Source: an uncultured Flavobacteriaceae bacterium
Lineage (GTDB): Bacteria > Bacteroidota > Bacteroidia > Flavobacteriales > Flavobacteriaceae
Reading direction: 5' to 3'
Length of the DNA stretch: 64,000 nt
Assembly (NCBI GenBank): GCA_947500575.1
Contig: CANMSI010000002.1
Span: forward strand, 620,001 to 684,000
Part shown: positions 18,592 through 27,426 of the stretch, piece after piece
How the letters are laid out: every line of letters begins with the position of its first letter
Numbering within the stretch: position 1 is the first letter of the stretch
Made by a program: the position numbers and the translations under genes
Notes under the pieces: model-generated
What the model saw: the letters and a program-made list of their open reading frames with translations, nothing else
Database searches by the model: none
Told to the model about the DNA's origin: nothing

Positions 18592-20067
18592 CTATACAAT
18601 GGGTTTCATTGCAGTCATAGAAGCTCTTAACCTACTTCCTACCACTTCTACCGGATGCTCTCTTAACGCCTTATTTACTTCAATTAGTTTTACGTTATCT
18701 ACTGCATTATCCGAATCTTTTCCGAATACAGTACCTATAACATCTACCTCTACACCTTTCATGAAGTTCTCTAAAAGAGGCTTACAAGCATGATCAAATA
18801 AATAACAGCCATATTCTGCAGTGTCTGAGATTACTCTATTCATTTCAAATAACTTTTTTCTGGCTATGGTATTTGCTATTAAGGGTGTTTCATGCAAAGA
18901 TTCGTAATAAGCAGACTCTGCAATAATACCAGATGCGGTCATGGACTCAAAAGCCAATTCTACTCCCGCTCTTACGAAAGCGACCATAATCACTCCATTA
19001 TCGTAAAATTCCTGTTCCGATATAACTACATCACCAGCAGGTGTTTTCTCAAAAGCTGTTTCTCCGGTAGCAGCTCGCCAAGTGAGTAAATTTGCATCAT
19101 CATTAGCCCAATCTTCCATCATTGTTTTGGAAAAATGTCCACTCATAATATCGTCCATATGCTTTTGAAATAAAGGACGCATAATATCTTTGAGCTCTTC
19201 GGATAGATCAAAAGCCTTTATTTTTGCGGGATTAGACAAACGATCCATCATATGGGTAATCCCTCCATATTTTAAACCTTCGGTGATGGTCTCCCATCCA
19301 TACTGAATAAGCTTGGAGGCATAACCCGCATCGATCCCTTTTTCAATCATTTTATTAAAACATACAATAGATCCTGTTTGCAAAAGACCGCAGAGTATGG
19401 TTTGCTCTCCCATTAAATCTGATTTTACCTCAGCCACAAAAGAAGATTCCAATACGCCAGCTTTATCTCCACCAGTGGCTACAGCATACGCTTTGGCTTG
19501 TATAAAACCTTTTCCTTCAGGATCATTATCTGGATGCACTGCTATTAAGGTAGGCACTCCAAAACCTCTTTTATACTCTTCTCTTACTTCTGAACCAGGG
19601 CATTTAGGAGCTACCATAATTACAGTAAGGTCTTTTCGAATTTGCATCCCCTCTTCTACAATATTGAAACCATGTGAATATGAAAGTGTCGCTCCCTGCT
19701 TCATAAGTGGCATTACAGCTTTAACTACATTTGTATGCTGCTTATCTGGAGTAAGGTTAATTACCATGTCGGCAGTAGGGATAAGTTCTTCATACGTCCC
19801 AACCATAAATGCATTTTCGGTAGCATTTTTAAAAGAGGCGCGTTGCTCTTTGATAGCTGCTTCTCTTAAGGTATATGAAATGTCTAATCCAGAATCTCGC
19901 ATGTTGAGTCCTTGGTTAAGTCCTTGAGCTCCGCACCCAACGATCACAATTTTTTTTCCTTTTAAGGCGGATACACCATCAGAAAATTCTCCTGATTCCA
20001 TAAATCTACATTTGCCTAGTTGCAGCAATTGCTCTCTTAATGATAGTGTATTAAAATAATTTGCCAT
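18592..20067 (-). CDS. ilvC: ketol-acid reductoisomerase, class II
   Basis: The 491-residue length marks the long class II form. The N-terminal Rossmann motif [11 protein letters not shown] (near residue 41) binds NADPH. The region [17 protein letters not shown] and the repeated C-terminal knotted domain follow. The enzyme converts 2-acetolactate or 2-aceto-2-hydroxybutyrate to the dihydroxy acid in valine, leucine and isoleucine synthesis, with Mg as cofactor. It lies 50 bases downstream of ilvN in the operon controlled by the leader at about 25.0 kb. Confidence 0.95.
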   Translation of the reverse strand: MANYFNTLSLREQLLQLGKCRFMESGEFSDGVSALKGKKIVIVGCGAQGLNQGLNMRDSGLDISYTLREAAIKEQRASFKNATENAFMVGTYEELIPTADMVINLTPDKQHTNVVKAVMPLMKQGATLSYSHGFNIVEEGMQIRKDLTVIMVAPKCPGSEVREEYKRGFGVPTLIAVHPDNDPEGKGFIQAKAYAVATGGDKAGVLESSFVAEVKSDLMGEQTILCGLLQTGSIVCFNKMIEKGIDAGYASKLIQYGWETITEGLKYGGITHMMDRLSNPAKIKAFDLSEELKDIMRPLFQKHMDDIMSGHFSKTMMEDWANDDANLLTWRAATGETAFEKTPAGDVVISEQEFYDNGVIMVAFVRAGVELAFESMTASGIIAESAYYESLHETPLIANTIARKKLFEMNRVISDTAEYGCYLFDHACKPLLENFMKGVEVDVIGTVFGKDSDNAVDNVKLIEVNKALREHPVEVVGSRLRASMTAMKPIV

Positions 20068-20117
20068 TTTTAATTCTTGTTTTATGAATTCCCAATCTAG
20101 GGAATGAATTATATTAA

Positions 20118-20645
20118 TTAGTGTTCTTGAAATTCATTTAAAAGTGCTGTAATGGGCATTTCCGCTTTGGAAACTGCTATTCTCCCAGACCTAACAAACT
20201 GCATAATTCCGAAAGGTTTTAAGAGCTGATGCATTTCATCTATTTCTCCCCTTCTGCCTGTCTTTGCCAAAACAAAAAACTCCCTTGCAACAGTTACGAT
20301 TTGGGCATTGCTTTCCTTAATTATATTCTGTATCTGACGTTCATCAAATAGCAAATCAGAAGCAATTTTAAACAAGGCAGATTCTTGATAAATAGTTTCT
20401 TCATCTGTATGATAAAAGGCTTTTATGACCTCAACTTGTCTTTCAATTTGACCCACAATTTTATGCGCTGTTTCTTCGGTAATAAAATTTACTACAGTAA
20501 ACTTTGAAACATTATCAATTTCTGATTTAGAGACATTTAAACTTTCTATATTCACGTGTCGCTTTAAGAATATTCCAGATATTCTATTTAGCAAACCTAC
20601 ATTGTTTTCTGAATACACTGATATGGTAAACCATTTCTTATCCAT
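20118..20645 (-). CDS. ilvN: acetolactate synthase small (regulatory) subunit
   Basis: The 175-residue protein starts with an ACT domain ([32 protein letters not shown], written here only as its start and end: [13 protein letters not shown] to NIESL), which binds valine or other branched-chain amino acids. The C-terminal half is the ALS small-subunit domain that activates the catalytic subunit. Length and layout are normal for IlvN/IlvH. It is separated from its catalytic partner ilvB by an intervening methyltransferase gene, which is unusual. Confidence 0.92.
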   Translation of the reverse strand: MDKKWFTISVYSENNVGLLNRISGIFLKRHVNIESLNVSKSEIDNVSKFTVVNFITEETAHKIVGQIERQVEVIKAFYHTDEETIYQESALFKIASDLLFDERQIQNIIKESNAQIVTVAREFFVLAKTGRRGEIDEMHQLLKPFGIMQFVRSGRIAVSKAEMPITALLNEFQEH

Positions 20646-20662
20646 GGGGTTCTTCCTTTAAT

Positions 20663-21244
20663 TTAACTTTTCTTTACACCAATAATAATTCCAGTAGACC
20701 AATTCATTTTGGTGATACTTAAATCTGTTCTATTTTCTAGTTCTTGAATCAGACTACTAGCCTTCTCTTCATGTCCCTCAGGCCAATTGCTTTGTGGCAA
20801 CATATCATCCACTACATAAAAGCCTCCTATATTCAACAGCGCTAAAACCTCCTCCAACTCACTGTATTTACCTGGCCATGAATCTGCAAAAATCATATCA
20901 AATCTTGGTCCCACATACGCTTTTAACCATGTTGAACCATCCGTGCAAACAAGCTCTATTCTTGGATCAGCTCCAAAATAGGTTGCGGCTATGTTTATAC
21001 ACTTTGGATCATTGTCTATTGAAATCAAAGAACCAACAGAGTCCATCCCATCAACCATCCAAGACAATGATAATCCAGTTCCAGTACCTAATTCTAAAAT
21101 TCGAGATCCGGGCTTTGAGACAACAATTGTTCTGAGCAAACTTCCTAGTTGCATATCAGAAGACATGTCGAATCCAATCGCCTTTGATCGTTCCTCGATC
21201 TTCGAATATGTATTTGGTTTGTCTAAAATGTTGAAATCGTTCAT
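20663..21244 (-). CDS. class I SAM-dependent O-methyltransferase-like protein inside the ilv operon
   Basis: The 193-residue protein shows the class I methyltransferase fold: motif I ILELGTGTGLSLSW at about residues 49-62, an acidic SAM-ribose contact near ISIDNDP (about 95), a DGSTW segment, and DMIFADSWPGKY with FYVVDDML after it. The arrangement resembles the catechol O-methyltransferase/YrrM group, whose metal site uses nearby Asp residues. The substrate is unknown. It fits tightly between ilvB (4 bases) and ilvN (17 bases) on the same strand, so it should be made with the pathway enzymes. It is not a known step of branched-chain amino acid synthesis. Confidence 0.75.
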   Translation of the reverse strand: MNDFNILDKPNTYSKIEERSKAIGFDMSSDMQLGSLLRTIVVSKPGSRILELGTGTGLSLSWMVDGMDSVGSLISIDNDPKCINIAATYFGADPRIELVCTDGSTWLKAYVGPRFDMIFADSWPGKYSELEEVLALLNIGGFYVVDDMLPQSNWPEGHEEKASSLIQELENRTDLSITKMNWSTGIIIGVKKS

Positions 21245-21248
21245 AATC

Positions 21249-22982
21249 CTATTTCAATCGAATATCCGAAACAGAGGCCCCCGAAGGAATCATAGGGAAC
21301 ACATTATCTTCTTTCTCCACTTTAACTTCTAAAAAGTAAGGTTCTTTAGATGCCATCATTTCTTGTATAGTAGCTTTTAAATCGTTTCGTTCGCTTACCC
21401 TCTTCGACTTAATATGATAGCCTTCTGCGATTTTCACAAAATCGGGATTTACCATGACGGTAGAGGCATATCGTTTTTCAAAAAATAGTTCTTGCCATTG
21501 ACGTACCATGCCTAAGTGGTCGTTATTTAATACCACAATTTTAACGGGAACCTGATGCTGAAAAATAACACCCAACTCCTGAATGGTCATTTGATATCCA
21601 CCATCTCCAATTATTGCCACTACCTCCCTATCCATAGCGCCCATCTTGGCGCCAATGGCAGCAGGTAAAGCAAAACCCATGGTACCCAAACCTCCTGATG
21701 TAATATTGCTTTTAGTTTGGTTAAACTTGGCATATCTGCAAGCAACCATTTGGTGTTGTCCAACGTCCGTTACGATAACAGCTTTGTTCTTTGAGGCCAA
21801 ATTAATCTCTTCTATAACCTCTCCCATGGTGAGACCCGATTTATTAGGAAACAAATCGTTCTTAATAACCGTATCAAATTCTATCTCATGTTTTTCTTTA
21901 AATAAATTATGCCATTCTTCATGACTATTTTCCTTCACTTTAGGCAATAGTAATTCCAATGTTTCTTTGGCATTCCCTAAAACTCCAATGTCAACTTTTA
22001 CATTTTTATTTATCTCTGCTGGATCAATTTCGAAATGAATAATTTTTGCTTGTTTGGCATAGGTTTCTAAACTTCCAGTGACACGGTCGTCGAAACGCAT
22101 ACCAATGGCAATCAACAAATCGCATTCATTGGTTAAAACATTAGGACCATAGTTTCCATGCATCCCTACCATTCCCACGTTTAGTGGGTGTTCTGTATCC
22201 ATTGCAGAAAGACCAAGAATGGTCCACGCTGCTGGTATTCCAGCTTTTTCCACTAAAGCTTTCAGTTGTTCCTCTGCTTGCCCCAAAATAACACCTTGTC
22301 CATAGACAATAAATGGTTTTTTTGCCGCATTTATTAAGCTTGCTGCGATATCAATTGCCTTTACATCGGGTTTTGGGACTGGATTATAGCTTCTAATGCG
22401 TGTACAGGGTTTATAACTAAAATCAAATTCCTCGAACTGAGCATTTTTAGTAATATCAATAAGTACTGGGCCTGGGCGTCCCGACTTTGCAATGTAAAAT
22501 GCCTTAGCTATAATTTCTGGTATCTCTGCCGCATGTGTAATTTGATAATTCCATTTGGTTACTGGAGTAGAAATTCCAATAATATCTGTTTCTTGGAACG
22601 CATCCGAACCTAATAAATGTCTTGGTACTTGCCCAGTAATGCATATCATAGGTGTTGAATCTATCTGTGCGTCTGCCAAACCTGTTACCAAATTAGTAGC
22701 TCCAGGACCAGAAGTAGCCATGGCTACACCCACCTTACCTGTTACTCTCGCAAAGCCCTGAGCTGCATGAGTGGCTCCTTGCTCATGACGTGTAAGAATA
22801 TGTGTAAGCTTATCCTGAAACTTATATAGTTCATCATAGACCGGCATAATAGCTCCTCCTGGATATCCATATATTAAATCGACTCCTTCTGCCAATAAAC
22901 AATGAATAATTGCTTCCGCTCCACTTATTTTAATGGTATTGGTCTTTGATTGCTCGGTTTTCTTTTCTCTTGTTGTTTCCAT
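21249..22982 (-). CDS. ilvB: acetolactate synthase large (catalytic) subunit
   Basis: This 577-residue thiamine diphosphate enzyme has the GYPGGAIMPVYDEL N-terminus, the catalytic Glu in RHEQGATHAAQGFAR, and the ThDP-Mg motif GDGGYQMTIQELG with NNDHLGMVRQWQ after it. It condenses two pyruvates, or pyruvate with 2-oxobutyrate, at the start of branched-chain amino acid synthesis. The start lies 2 bases after the ilvD stop, so translation is probably coupled. The regulatory subunit is ilvN, one gene further on. Confidence 0.95.
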   Translation of the reverse strand: METTREKKTEQSKTNTIKISGAEAIIHCLLAEGVDLIYGYPGGAIMPVYDELYKFQDKLTHILTRHEQGATHAAQGFARVTGKVGVAMATSGPGATNLVTGLADAQIDSTPMICITGQVPRHLLGSDAFQETDIIGISTPVTKWNYQITHAAEIPEIIAKAFYIAKSGRPGPVLIDITKNAQFEEFDFSYKPCTRIRSYNPVPKPDVKAIDIAASLINAAKKPFIVYGQGVILGQAEEQLKALVEKAGIPAAWTILGLSAMDTEHPLNVGMVGMHGNYGPNVLTNECDLLIAIGMRFDDRVTGSLETYAKQAKIIHFEIDPAEINKNVKVDIGVLGNAKETLELLLPKVKENSHEEWHNLFKEKHEIEFDTVIKNDLFPNKSGLTMGEVIEEINLASKNKAVIVTDVGQHQMVACRYAKFNQTKSNITSGGLGTMGFALPAAIGAKMGAMDREVVAIIGDGGYQMTIQELGVIFQHQVPVKIVVLNNDHLGMVRQWQELFFEKRYASTVMVNPDFVKIAEGYHIKSKRVSERNDLKATIQEMMASKEPYFLEVKVEKEDNVFPMIPSGASVSDIRLK

Positions 22983-22984
22983 AG

Positions 22985-24661
22985 CTATATCTCATCGGTT
23001 ACGCAGCCTTGGGAGGCAGAAGAAACTGTTTTTGCATATTTATATAAACTTCCTTTTCGAACTTTAAGAGCTGGCTTCACCCAATTTGCCATGCGCTTTG
23101 CTAATTCATCTTCTGACAAATTAACCGAAATACTGTTTTTCTCAGCATCTATTGTAATCATATCACCATCTTTTAATAAGGCAATAGTTCCTCCATCTTG
23201 TGCTTCTGGAGATACATGTCCAACTACAAAACCATGAGTACCCCCGGAGAATCGACCATCTGTGATTAGCGCAACACTTTTCCCTAAACCAGCTCCCATT
23301 ATTGCTGCTGTAGGTTTTAGCATTTCAGGCATTCCTGGGCCTCCTTTAGGTCCCTCATATCTTATAACCACTACATCTCCTTCCTTTACCAGGCCTTTTC
23401 CAATTCCCTCATTAGCTAAAAATTCATCATCGAATACTTTAGCTGGTCCTGTGAAATGTAATCCCTCTTTTCCTGTGATTTTAGCAACCGATCCTTCCGT
23501 TGCAAGGTTTCCGTATAAAATTCTTAAATGTCCTGTTTCTTTTATTGGATTAGCCAGTGGTTTCACTACCTGCTGCCCTGGTATTAGATCTGGAACATCT
23601 GCTAAATTTTCAGCAATTGTTTTACCAGCCACCGTTAAACAATCTCCATGTAACATTCCATTATTCAACATAAATTTCATAATTGCAGGAATCCCTCCAA
23701 CGCGGTGTACATCTTCCATTAAGAATTTACCACTGGGCTTTAAATCTGCTAAAAATGGTGTGGTATCACTTATTTTTTGAAAATCATCTAAATCAAAATG
23801 TATTTCAGCTGCTTTTGCAATAGCCAAAAAATGTAGTACTGCATTTGTAGAACCTCCCATAACAATTATGAGTCTAACCGCATTTTCCAATGACTTCCTT
23901 GTGATGATATCGCTTGGTTTTATATCATTTTCCAGTAAATAACGTAAGGCTTTACCAGATGCTATACAGTCTTCTTTCTTTGTATTCCCAACCGCTGGAT
24001 TAGATGAATTATAAGGCATAGCCATCCCCAAAGCTTCAATCGCCGAAGCCATAGTATTGGCCGTATACATGCCACCACAAGCACCTGCACCAGGACACGC
24101 ATTTTGAATAACATTTGTATAGGCTTCTTCATCCATTGTACCTGCAACTTTCTCACCCCATGCTTCAAAAGCAGATACTACATCTAATTTCTTTCCATTT
24201 AAGCAACCAGATGCAATAGTACCTCCATATACTAAAATAGAAGGTCTATTTAAACGAATCATTGCCATTAAAGCGCCTGGCATATTTTTATCGCAACCAA
24301 CCACAGTAACCAAACCGTCATAGTTCATTGCTTGTACTACCGTTTCCATAGAATCTGCAATAATATCTCTGGATGGCAATGAATAACGCATCCCATAGGT
24401 TCCCATGGAAATGCCATCACTTACACCAATGGTATTAAAAACCAATCCAACTAAATCACTAGAATTAACCCCTTCCTTCACCTCTTGGGCCAAATCATTC
24501 AAATGCATATTACAAGGGTTCCCTTCGTAGCCAGTGCTTCCTATTCCGATAAGGGGTTTTTTTAAATCATCAGTGGTTAATCCTATAGCGTGCAACATAG
24601 CTTGTGCAGCAGGTTGCGTTGGATCTTGGGTTACATTCTTACTATGCTTATTTAATTCCAT
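22985..24661 (-). CDS. ilvD: dihydroxy-acid dehydratase
   Basis: The 558-residue protein matches IlvD. Conserved iron-sulfur cysteines are visible in [21 protein letters not shown] and [12 protein letters not shown], along with [19 protein letters not shown] near the C-terminus. It dehydrates dihydroxy acids to the 2-keto acids in the third shared step of the pathway. It is the first structural gene of the operon. About 220 bases separate it from the leader-peptide attenuator, and a second promoter-like element lies in that gap. Confidence 0.95.
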   Translation of the reverse strand: MELNKHSKNVTQDPTQPAAQAMLHAIGLTTDDLKKPLIGIGSTGYEGNPCNMHLNDLAQEVKEGVNSSDLVGLVFNTIGVSDGISMGTYGMRYSLPSRDIIADSMETVVQAMNYDGLVTVVGCDKNMPGALMAMIRLNRPSILVYGGTIASGCLNGKKLDVVSAFEAWGEKVAGTMDEEAYTNVIQNACPGAGACGGMYTANTMASAIEALGMAMPYNSSNPAVGNTKKEDCIASGKALRYLLENDIKPSDIITRKSLENAVRLIIVMGGSTNAVLHFLAIAKAAEIHFDLDDFQKISDTTPFLADLKPSGKFLMEDVHRVGGIPAIMKFMLNNGMLHGDCLTVAGKTIAENLADVPDLIPGQQVVKPLANPIKETGHLRILYGNLATEGSVAKITGKEGLHFTGPAKVFDDEFLANEGIGKGLVKEGDVVVIRYEGPKGGPGMPEMLKPTAAIMGAGLGKSVALITDGRFSGGTHGFVVGHVSPEAQDGGTIALLKDGDMITIDAEKNSISVNLSEDELAKRMANWVKPALKVRKGSLYKYAKTVSSASQGCVTDEI

Positions 24662-24710
24662 TAATGTGTTCTTCTATTAGCGTAATTCAATTGTATTTGG
24701 GCGCTTTAGT

Positions 24711-24718
24711 CAAAGATA
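24711..24718 (-). promoter_or_regulatory. possible second promoter of ilvD (-7 element TATCTTTG)
   Basis: On the minus strand the sequence TATCTTTG fits the Bacteroidota -7 consensus TAnnTTTG. The upstream -33 element is weak (TTA at 18 bases or TTG at 15 bases). Transcription from here would give a leader of roughly 45 bases before ilvD and bypass the attenuator. Such octamers are common in AT-rich DNA. Confidence 0.35.
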
Positions 24719-24883
24719 CTTGTTTCCAAAACCCAATAATTTTAACATTTTCAACTGGTTCAAATCCAAGCGGTGCTGAGTTTCATTAACATTCTGAAAA
24801 TCAACACAGTAAAGTTCCCATATATATCATATTCAATTCTTTTGGAGAAGACTTCAAAAAGCCTGCTACCTCATGTTTTTCCA

Positions 24884-24950
24884 TAAAAAAAGCCTGTATC
24901 AAAGGGTATCTGATACAGGCTTCAAAAATTAATGCAAGACTATATCACCC
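24884..24950 (-). promoter_or_regulatory. transcription attenuator of the ilv operon (terminator plus antiterminator)
   Basis: On the minus strand, 24921-24911 (AGCCTGTATCA) pairs perfectly over 11 bp with 24901-24891 (TGATACAGGCT) around a 9-base loop and is followed by a T-run at 24890-24885. This is a strong intrinsic terminator about 220 bases ahead of ilvD. The segment at 24947-24940 (TGATATAG), which overlaps the stop codon of the leader peptide, can pair with the left terminator arm CTGTATCA (24918-24911) over 8 bp with one G-U, and GGG just before it can pair with CCC in the terminator loop. The two structures exclude each other, the hallmark of ribosome-mediated attenuation. Hand folding only; no energies were computed. 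Confidence 0.8.
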
Positions 24951-25001
24951 CCCTGAAGGAATAATAATGACCACACTAATGATATTGAAATTTACTTTCA
25001 T
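24945..25001 (-). CDS. ilvL: ilv leader peptide (18 codons, Ile/Val rich)
   Basis: The small frame reads MKVNFNIISVVIIIPSGG and then TGA. Five Ile and three Val codons fall in 18 codons, including the block IISVVIII. It ends on the antiterminator segment and 24 bases before the terminator hairpin. When charged Ile-tRNA or Val-tRNA is scarce the ribosome should stall in that block, leave TGATATAG free and allow the antiterminator; when it reaches the stop codon it masks this segment and the terminator forms. No Leu codon is present, so leucine is probably not sensed. The role is inferred from sequence logic known for enterobacterial ilv leaders. Confidence 0.8.
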   Translation of the reverse strand: MKVNFNIISVVIIIPSGG

Positions 25002-25006
25002 TAGTA

Positions 25007-25037
25007 CAAGGTTAAGGATTATTTGGTTACCTACAAA
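25007..25037 (-). promoter_or_regulatory. candidate promoter of the ilv leader
   Basis: On the minus strand TTTG (25037-25034) is followed after 19 bases by TAACCTTG (25014-25007). This fits the Bacteroidota pattern TTTG-N19-TAnnTTTG with one mismatch. The expected start of transcription is about 25003, only a base or two before the leader ATG at 25001, so the message may be leaderless. Confidence 0.5.
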
Positions 25038-25116
25038 AGATCCCCACTTATTTCTTAAATTCGACTTTTATTTATGTACCCTGAGCTTGCTATTGAGATA
25101 AACCTAATTGTATTTT

Positions 25117-25845
25117 ATGGAAAAGACTGTTACTGAAGCGATCTACTACAGAAGATCTGTACGTGTTTTTAAAGCTGATCATCCACTCGAAGACGAAAAA
25201 GTAAAACATTGCATTCAAAATGCAGTTTTAGCTCCAACAAGTAGTAATTTACAATTGTGGGAATTTCAACATATCACTGAAAAAGAAACACTAAAAAAAT
25301 TAACCAAAGCATGTTTAGGGCAAAATGCTGCCAAGACTGCCAATCAACTGGTCGTTGTAATTGCCAGAAAAGATCTTTGGAAAAAACGTGCAAAGTCAAA
25401 CATTAAGTTTCTAAAGGAGGTTTATGGAAATAAAAGTGAAAAGGATTACAGTAAACGAGAAAAATTTGCACTCGCTTATTACAAAAAATTAATTCCATCC
25501 TTGTACACAGATTTTCTTGGAATCCTTGGATGGTTAAAATTCATCTTATTTAGTGCTATTGGTTTCTTTAAGCCCATGTATAGGCAAGTACGACAATCAG
25601 ACATGCGTATTGTAGCACATAAAAGTGCTGGGCTAGCGGCGCAAAATTTTATGACTAGTATGGCCGCTATCGGCTATGATACGTGTCCGATGGAAGGTAG
25701 TGACACGCGCTTGGTGAAACAAATTTTAGGGCTTCCATGGGGAGCTGAGATTAATATGATAATTGGTTGTGGTATTAGAGAAGAAGATGGGATTTATGGT
25801 CCAAGGTTTAGAGTTCCTTTTGAAGAAGTCTATAAAAAAGTATAG
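25117..25845 (+). CDS. nitroreductase-family flavoprotein with hydrophobic insert
   Basis: The ATG at 25117 gives 242 residues; a TTG three codons upstream is less likely. The N-terminus (AIYYRRSVRVFKADHPL, then NAVLAPTSSNLQLWEF) is the FMN-binding pattern of nitroreductases. The C-terminal part has AAQNFMTSMAAIGYDTCPMEG and MIIGCGIREEDG. Family members use FMN and NAD(P)H to reduce nitro compounds, quinones or similar substrates. Odd here is a strongly hydrophobic stretch at about residues 129-151 in the middle, which could be a membrane contact or a substrate lid. It is divergent from the ilv leader and convergent with pxpC, 5 bases away. Substrate unknown. Confidence 0.8.
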   Translation: MEKTVTEAIYYRRSVRVFKADHPLEDEKVKHCIQNAVLAPTSSNLQLWEFQHITEKETLKKLTKACLGQNAAKTANQLVVVIARKDLWKKRAKSNIKFLKEVYGNKSEKDYSKREKFALAYYKKLIPSLYTDFLGILGWLKFILFSAIGFFKPMYRQVRQSDMRIVAHKSAGLAAQNFMTSMAAIGYDTCPMEGSDTRLVKQILGLPWGAEINMIIGCGIREEDGIYGPRFRVPFEEVYKKV

Positions 25846-25850
25846 AAACT

Positions 25851-26696
25851 TTAAACCTCTATTAATTTTAGAGAAATCTGATCTCCATATTTTTTTTGCG
25901 CCAAGATAGAAATTGCTTTTTTAGACAATTGTAATATTCTAGAATACCCCCCTGTAGTTTGCCCATCGCGCATAAGAATAATTATTTTCCCCTCTGAGGT
26001 TAATTGCACGGTCCCAGGCAAAGTTGCCGAAGTAAGCATAGAAATTTCATGTCCTTCTATAAATTCCTCTAATTGGTAGGCCATTCTATTGTTCTCTTTA
26101 GCAATGGTAAACTCTTTTGAAAAAAGTTGTTTTAGCTGTTTACCAGTAAGCTGTTCATATTCCGGACCTTTAGATACCGTAAGTACGCTTTCGCTAAAAA
26201 GCGACTCCATTTGGAGTTCTTGTAATTTTGATTCGAAAGATGGTGTGGTTATGTAGGGTATTTCCATATGATCCTTTAACCTGTTTAAAGAAGTTAGCGG
26301 CTTATAGAAAGAACGACTCCCTAAGACAAATTCAGTTTGAAATCCGCCCTTCACTGCCAAATAATTTCGAAACCCATTTTCTAGTTTTCCATAGGAGAGT
26401 ATATCCCCTGCTACAATTTTATAAATCTTATACAGTTGAACAGGTACATTATTAAGGGTAGTTTCCAGTTTTGCGCCCCCCATACATATATAGGTATCCT
26501 CTTCGAATACCAAGGTAGGACCTGTCATGGTAATTTCTAGGCACGCCGCTGTTGCATCATTCTCTAATAATTGATTCACATAAGTACTGGCCACCTGATC
26601 CATAGTCCCAGAAACTGGCACTCCCATATTTCTATAATTAAATCTCCCCCTATCCTGAATAGTGGTATAAAAACCCGCTTTTAGCACTTTAAGCAT
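25851..26696 (-). CDS. pxpC: 5-oxoprolinase subunit PxpC (biotin-dependent carboxyltransferase-like fold)
   Basis: The 281-residue protein matches the KipA/AHS2 family: FYTTIQDRGRFNYRNMGVPVSGTMD at the start (shown by its ends FYTTIQDRG and PVSGTMD), CLEITMTGP, and the C-terminal RDGQTTGGYSRI motif. With PxpA and PxpB it forms the ATP-dependent 5-oxoprolinase of prokaryotes, which opens 5-oxoproline to glutamate. It overlaps pxpB by 8 bases, so the subunits are translationally coupled. Confidence 0.9.
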   Translation of the reverse strand: MLKVLKAGFYTTIQDRGRFNYRNMGVPVSGTMDQVASTYVNQLLENDATAACLEITMTGPTLVFEEDTYICMGGAKLETTLNNVPVQLYKIYKIVAGDILSYGKLENGFRNYLAVKGGFQTEFVLGSRSFYKPLTSLNRLKDHMEIPYITTPSFESKLQELQMESLFSESVLTVSKGPEYEQLTGKQLKQLFSKEFTIAKENNRMAYQLEEFIEGHEISMLTSATLPGTVQLTSEGKIIILMRDGQTTGGYSRILQLSKKAISILAQKKYGDQISLKLIEV

Positions 26697-27426
26697 CTAG
26701 TATCGTTTTCTGAAGTTTAAAAATACCAACATTGGCTTCTATCTTTCGTAAATCGTATTCCCCCATAGAAACTTGATAAAATTGGACTTGATCTCCAACT
26801 TTCACGAAACAAGGAGGACTTTCTTCTATATCAAAAATTGGTATGGGGCAGTTTCCAATAATGTTCCATCCGCCAGGAGATTGTTGCGGATATATACCTG
26901 TTTGTTTTCCTGCTAATCCTACGGCCCCCTTTTCTACTTTTAAGCGGGGAATACTTCTCCTAGCTATTTCTAAACTTTTTGGCAAGCCTCCTAAATACAT
27001 AAAGCCAGGAAGAAAACCGATGCCATATATGGTATACGGTTTCTGTGTATGTTGTTTTATTAATGTTTCTTCAGACATTTTTAAATGATTCGCAACTTCT
27101 GCAATATCAATTCCAAAAACGGGGTCATAACAAACTGGTAAACGCCAAAGCACCTTAGTGGAGGTGTCGCTATTTGTTTTTTCCAAATACCATTGCTTTA
27201 ATTGTTTCTCTAAAGAGGAAAAAGAAATAGGTTGTTCTTTTGATATTAATGTAAGGGAATTATAGGCAGATATCGTTTCCCATTCCTTTAAAGAACTCAA
27301 CTTTGCTTTTAAAGCATCTGTAAAGCTTAAGATATCTTCTAAAATCTCTGTGCTAACCTGTTTAGGCCACTCAATAAGAATTGCGTTAGAACCAAAGGGT
27401 TTAATAGAAATGGGGAAATCACTCAC
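26689..27426 (-). CDS. pxpB: 5-oxoprolinase subunit PxpB (KipI family)
   Basis: The 245-residue protein belongs to the KipI/AHS1 family: YGIGFLPGFMYLGGLP and VGLAGKQTGIYPQQSPGGW are its signature regions, followed by the beta-rich C-terminus. It is the second subunit of the PxpABC 5-oxoprolinase, acting in the cytoplasm. Its start overlaps the pxpA stop by 4 bases (ATGA) and its end overlaps pxpC by 8 bases. Members outside such operons can act as kinase inhibitors (KipI of Bacillus), but the operon favours the enzyme. Confidence 0.9.
   Translation of the reverse strand: MSDFPISIKPFGSNAILIEWPKQVSTEILEDILSFTDALKAKLSSLKEWETISAYNSLTLISKEQPISFSSLEKQLKQWYLEKTNSDTSTKVLWRLPVCYDPVFGIDIAEVANHLKMSEETLIKQHTQKPYTIYGIGFLPGFMYLGGLPKSLEIARRSIPRLKVEKGAVGLAGKQTGIYPQQSPGGWNIIGNCPIPIFDIEESPPCFVKVGDQVQFYQVSMGEYDLRKIEANVGIFKLQKTILDA

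Noticed and set aside
19397-19927. 176-codon frame antisense to ilvC, and similar long frames antisense to ilvD (23262-23780) and dsbD (44858-45268)
   Set aside because: They lie wholly within well-supported genes and have low-complexity composition typical of shadows.
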